A stretch of DNA of 64,000 nucleotides, taken from positions 35,997 through 99,996 of the forward strand of contig JAAOMT010000706.1 of NCBI GenBank assembly GCA_016748015.1, given 5' to 3'. Below, one piece after another: positions 59,925 to 64,000 of the stretch. Within the stretch, counting starts at the first letter, position 1. The number at the start of each line of letters is the position of its first letter. The notes below the pieces were generated by a model. That model was not told the DNA's origin. It saw nothing but the letters and a program-made list of their open reading frames with translations, and did no database searches. The DNA comes from Geosiphon pyriformis. Taxonomy: Eukaryota > Glomeromycota > Glomeromycetes > Archaeosporales > Geosiphonaceae. A program made the translations under genes and the position numbers.

Positions 59925-62379
59925 TCGTTAAATTGCATTAATAAAAAAAATATATTAAAATAGTTTAGATGTTTTTAATAGAGTTTTTAATATTAAATTA
60001 AAATAGATTGGCTAATAACAATATAATATTATGTATTTTAAGTTTTAAATTATTGTTATTATAGTATATTGATTAATTTTAGTAAAAAAACAATTTAATT
60101 AAAAAGAAGTTATTATTTTAAAATATATTTTTAAAACCAAGTTGATAAATTTTAGCTGTATTAATTTTGAAATTAGTAAATTAGTTTCTTAAATAAAGAA
60201 TTATATTTATATTATTTTTTAATTTCTAAATTCTATTTAATGTAATTATTAATTTTAGTTTTTAGAAAAATTAAATATTTAAAAAAAGCCAAATTTAACA
60301 AAAAACTTTTGTTTATTGGTACTGTTTTAAGTATTAAAATTTAAATTATTTGGTTTTTAATTAAATTTGTAATAATTCTTAAAATTTTAAAAGTTAATTT
60401 ATTAGTATAAAATTACATATAAAAGCTGTTATTTTTTGAATTTTTAATTTTTGTCATTAATTTTATACAATTTAAAATTGGCTTCTTTAAAATTTTAATT
60501 GGTAAAATTGTTTTTATTGATTAAATTTATTGGTTTTGGTTGTTTTTATTACAATATTAATAAATATTTTTAAAAAAGTTGTATATAATTTAAATAAAAA
60601 AATAACTAATCTTAAAATAAATAATATATTTAATAATATAAATATTAATAAAAAACTTTTGTTAAAATAATAATTATAAAAATTTTAAATTTTTAATATT
60701 TAGTTTAATATAAATATAATAATTATATAAATAATAAATTAATTTTAAATAACAATAATTTTATTAATATTATAATTAAACTAAGTAAATTAAGTAGGTT
60801 TTTTTTATAAATTTTAATGTAATATAGTTTTAATTAATTTAAATAACTGTTTATTTATAAAAAATATATAAATTATACTTATTTTAAAGTTTATTATAAT
60901 TATATTGTTATAGTTAAAACCTTTATTTTTTAGTTTTATTTATTTATTTAATTATAATTAATTATATGTATTAGTTACTAATATTATTAATTAATCATTT
61001 TATTTTTAAAAATAATCATTAATGTAATTATTGACATGATTAATAACTTGATTAATAACTTAATTATTGATTAAATTATTGATATAATTACTAATTTAAT
61101 TTTAAATATTTAATTTAATATTTTAAATTCGTAATTTTCAAAAAATTATTATTTAAACAAATATTTTTTTATTAACAATATAATTTAAATCAACTATATT
61201 TTTTCTTTTAATTTTAATATTTATCTTAAAATTTATTACTTTTTTGTTTAAATTACCAACAATTCTTTTAAATATAACAATATTTTTTTCAATTATAAAA
61301 AAAAATTTTTATTTTAGCATTTAAAAAAATTAAACAATTTTGTAATTAAAAAATTGAAATTTTAAAGAAGTTAAAACTAATAACAAATTTAACAATATTA
61401 AAAAATAAAAAAAACAACAGTTTTAATAAAAAAATTTTAAAAAATAAAATACAAACATTTTCAATTAAAAATTAAATGATTTAAATTTTAATACTTAAAA
61501 CAGTATTAATATTTAAAAGTTTTTTATTTGATATAGCTTTTTTTTAAAATATTAATCTTGATAACAATAGTATTTAATCAAATTAAAATTCAAAAATAAA
61601 AATAATAATATATTTTAATAATTAAAAAGAATTAAGAAACCAAAAATTAAAACAACTATAATCACAAACTTGAGAAATTAATTTTATTAATCTTAAAGAT
61701 AATACAATCAAAAAAAATATTTATTAATTTAATCTTAAATACATTTTTAAAAATAATAATTTTTTTTAATTTAGAAAAAAATTTTAATATTATTTTTTAT
61801 TACTTTAATTGATTAACAAATAAAAACAATTTTAACAGTTTTATAAAACCTAAAATATACAATAATATATTATTAACCAATATATTTTAAATAAATTCTG
61901 AAAATTTTATCAAAATACTTAAAACATTTTTAATATTATTTATAAAAAGTATAAAAAAACATTATATAATATAATAACAACAAAAACAGAAACAAATGTT
62001 TTATAAATTTAAGAATAACAAAAAAATAATTAATAAACAAAATTTAAGCAATAATATTCAAAAAAAAGCTTAACATTAGTTTTAAAAACTGATTTCATAT
62101 CACTAAAATTATATATAGACTAAAAAACAGTCTTAATATAAGCCAACTTAATTTTAAAAAAGATATTGAATTCCAAAATACAGATCATTTATTCAGTATA
62201 TCTTTAATAATTAATAATTATTTTCTAAGTGTTTCTAAAAATATTATTATCGAAAAACAAAAAAGAAAAAAAATTTTTAATCTTTATTTTGAAAACCAAA
62301 TAATTTTATTGTTATTATTTAAAACAGATAATCGATTGTTATTTACAACCATAATAAAATTTAAATAATATAATTAATG

Positions 62380-62560
62380 TTAATAATACAATACTAACAG
62401 AAAAACCAAAAAAAATAAAAGAAATAACCAGCTTCAAAACAATAGAACTAATATTAAAAACATCAGTAATTTTTTTTTAGCATTTTAAAAAATTACTATT
62501 AGATATAGCAAAAGATTAAAGAGTTTGTTTCTTAGCAGTTTTAGTCTTTTTGGTCATTTG
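62380..62560 (-). pseudogene. Decayed coding trace, probably transposon ORF
   Basis: From an ATG near 62559 the minus strand reads MTKKTKTAKKQTL, a stop, and then SFAISNSNFLKC, ITDVFNISSIVLKLVIS and related pieces to about 62380 and perhaps beyond. The basic start followed by Ser/Thr/Val-rich sequence with many G/C-to-A/T changes resembles the start of a transposon ORF (for example a LINE ORF1). No domain is recognisable. Confidence 0.3.
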
Positions 62561-63665
62561 AGAAATAGTAAAAAAAAAATTTAATTAAGTTAAAAAACAT
62601 GGCTAATTATATGTTAAAATATATAAATTGAATTTAATATAAATATATATTTATTAAATATATTTAAATAATATTATATAGAATTAAAAAAATTAAATTT
62701 TACTGTTTTTTGTTAGTTTCCTTAACTAGTTTTTATAAAAAATTTTAATTTAATATGTTTTATAGTATAATAATTAATTATTACATAATTACAATTTCGA
62801 ATTCTATAATTGGATGACTGATTATGTTGAAAATATATGATCCACATTTATATTAACTAATTTGTAACTAAAATAAACAGTAAAAAAATCACATTTTGTC
62901 AAAGCAATAAAATAATAATAATTATGTAAAAATGTACAAGTTTTAAACATAATATTTTAATAAACAACCAAAAAAAAATGGTTAAATAATAAATTTTCTA
63001 ACAAATTTTTTGAATATTATGTATAATTTTGGTTTTTATTTAATATATTTTATTTTATACACAAATTATTTTAACTTTTATTGATTATTATTTTTATAAA
63101 TAACAAAATAGTTAATCTTATTATTAGCATATTATATTTATTTTTAATATAATTTTACAAACTTTTGCATAAACATAATTTAACATAAAAATAATGTAAT
63201 AATATTATATATAATTTAAAACAAATAATATTTTAAATTTATAAAAAAGTTTTTTTGTTATTTCTTAAATTTTAATTATTATTACCAGTTGAAAGTTAGA
63301 TTTTAAAAATAATTTAATATTTTATAATAATTTATTTAATTTTCAATTATTTAATTTAGTTATTTAATAATTCATTTTTAATAATAATAATTATTTAATA
63401 TTGTTAAAAAAATTAATATTACATAAATTTATATAAAAAACGCTTTTTCTTTTAAAAAATATATGGTAGTGAAAATTCAGATTATAAAAATAAATAAAAT
63501 AAATAAATAAATAAATCCTGCTTAAATATTTAAAATTCTGAAATAATAGTTCAAAAGAATTTTTAATTTTCAATAATAAACAAACTTGTATTTTATTTTT
63601 ATCAGACTGAATAATCTATATTGCAACTTTAACCGTAAAATGTTACTTTCATCCATAGATTTGAA

Positions 63666-63893
63666 TTAAACCATCAAAAAAGCGTCTTGTTCAATCTTAA
63701 AACTTGAAAAACTTTTTGGCATGGTCTTTGTGTATGGGTCCGGTATTCTCGCTGATCCCGGTTTCGTTCTAAAATTTGTTGCCATCAGTTGATGTCGTGC
63801 GTTTACATAACATGCTAAAAAAATAAAATCACATGGCTTGCCAGTCCGCGATTTCATTGATCTGGAAGCTTTCTCGTCGCGGTCGCCCCTCAC
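63666..63893 (-). CDS. Partial gene at the right edge, 3' part
   Basis: GC content rises sharply from about 63730. The minus strand ends with YVNARHQLMATNFRTKPGSA, RIPDPYTKTMPKSFSSFKI and EQDAFLMV before a TAA at 63666. A splice acceptor (TTTTTTTAG) just upstream of CYVNAR at about 63815 suggests a terminal exon with an upstream exon ending near ATGAAATCGCGGACTGGCAAGC; the gene would then continue towards and beyond 64000. The frame also stays open to 63893 without splicing. Family not recognised. Confidence 0.4.
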   Translation of the reverse strand: MRGDRDEKASRSMKSRTGKPCDFIFLACYVNARHQLMATNFRTKPGSARIPDPYTKTMPKSFSSFKIEQDAFLMV

Positions 63894-64000
63894 CGCTTAC
63901 AAAGCAAACGAATCACCAAATGCTAGAAAATTAGAGAACAAATGATTCTAGATAAAATACGCGAGAACGGGCCGATGAGATGCATTTCAAGGGTATGCTC

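Larger units (their letters stand above)
55725..63600. other. AT-rich gene desert
   Basis: Nearly 8 kb of extremely AT-rich DNA. It contains a MITE-like element at 58202-58512, a pair of inverted transposon-end-like motifs at 56145-56161 and 59908-59924, a decayed coding trace near 62380-62560 (-), and short tandem repeats such as (AAAT)n at about 63489-63516. No other gene is visible. Confidence 0.7.

Noticed and set aside
63391-63573. 60-codon minus-strand frame
   Set aside because: Low-complexity Phe/Tyr/Asn sequence from AT-rich DNA with an (AAAT)n tract.

Overview
This is eukaryotic, very probably fungal, DNA. It is extremely AT-rich, with short GT-AG introns (mostly about 50-120 bases). 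Its gene repertoire is typical of arbuscular mycorrhizal fungi (Glomeromycotina, for example Gigaspora, Rhizophagus and relatives): a long Sel1-repeat protein kinase, class 3 lipase-like proteins, a BTB-domain relic, and an R2/I-like non-LTR retrotransposon. The species call is inference from protein families. No rRNA or mitochondrial marker is present.

Layout. Positions 1-11,800 are a repeat-rich region built as nested inverted repeats: outer arms 905-1971 and 10321-11262, inner arms 2078-2890 and 6876-7702. They carry decayed genes (two mirror-image lipase relics, a homeodomain-like relic, an unrecognised multi-exon relic and a BTB relic). The left arm is interrupted by a perfect 19-base Tn5/Nextera mosaic end at 1972-1990, so this part of the assembly must be treated with suspicion. 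Positions 13,177-19,895 hold a nearly full-length non-LTR retrotransposon on the minus strand, inactivated mostly by GC-to-AT transitions. Positions 21,085-25,045 hold a much older, 5'-truncated copy in the same orientation. Positions 25.5-28.3 kb hold decayed host-type genes. Positions 28.3-37 kb are AT-rich with one lipase-like gene (30,090-31,523, minus) and a Sel1 relic.

The well-preserved genes lie in two islands. The first is the Sel1-repeat/zinc-ribbon/kinase gene (37,003-41,382, minus). The second is a compact island at 45.4-55.7 kb: a lipase-like gene (+), an NmrA-like NAD(P)-binding protein (-), tRNA-Phe(GAA), an FKBP-TPR immunophilin co-chaperone (-), a divergent hypothetical gene (+), a conserved Ser-rich protein with a discoidin/DOC-like tail (-), and a small Cys-rich secreted-protein candidate (-). 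From 55.7 kb to 63.6 kb is an AT-rich desert with a 311-bp MITE-like element (58,202-58,512) and traces of other transposons. GC content and coding signal return at the right edge, where a gene runs off the window.

There is no operon-like logic; each gene is its own transcription unit. The strongest biological observation is that both intact class 3 lipase-like genes and the decayed inner-arm copies share a GxGxGG motif in which the catalytic serine is replaced by glycine, while the Asp and His candidates remain in the intact genes. This suggests a whole family of secreted lipase-fold proteins that lack the nucleophile. Exon structures given below were joined by hand from splice signals and reading phase and have not been checked against transcripts.
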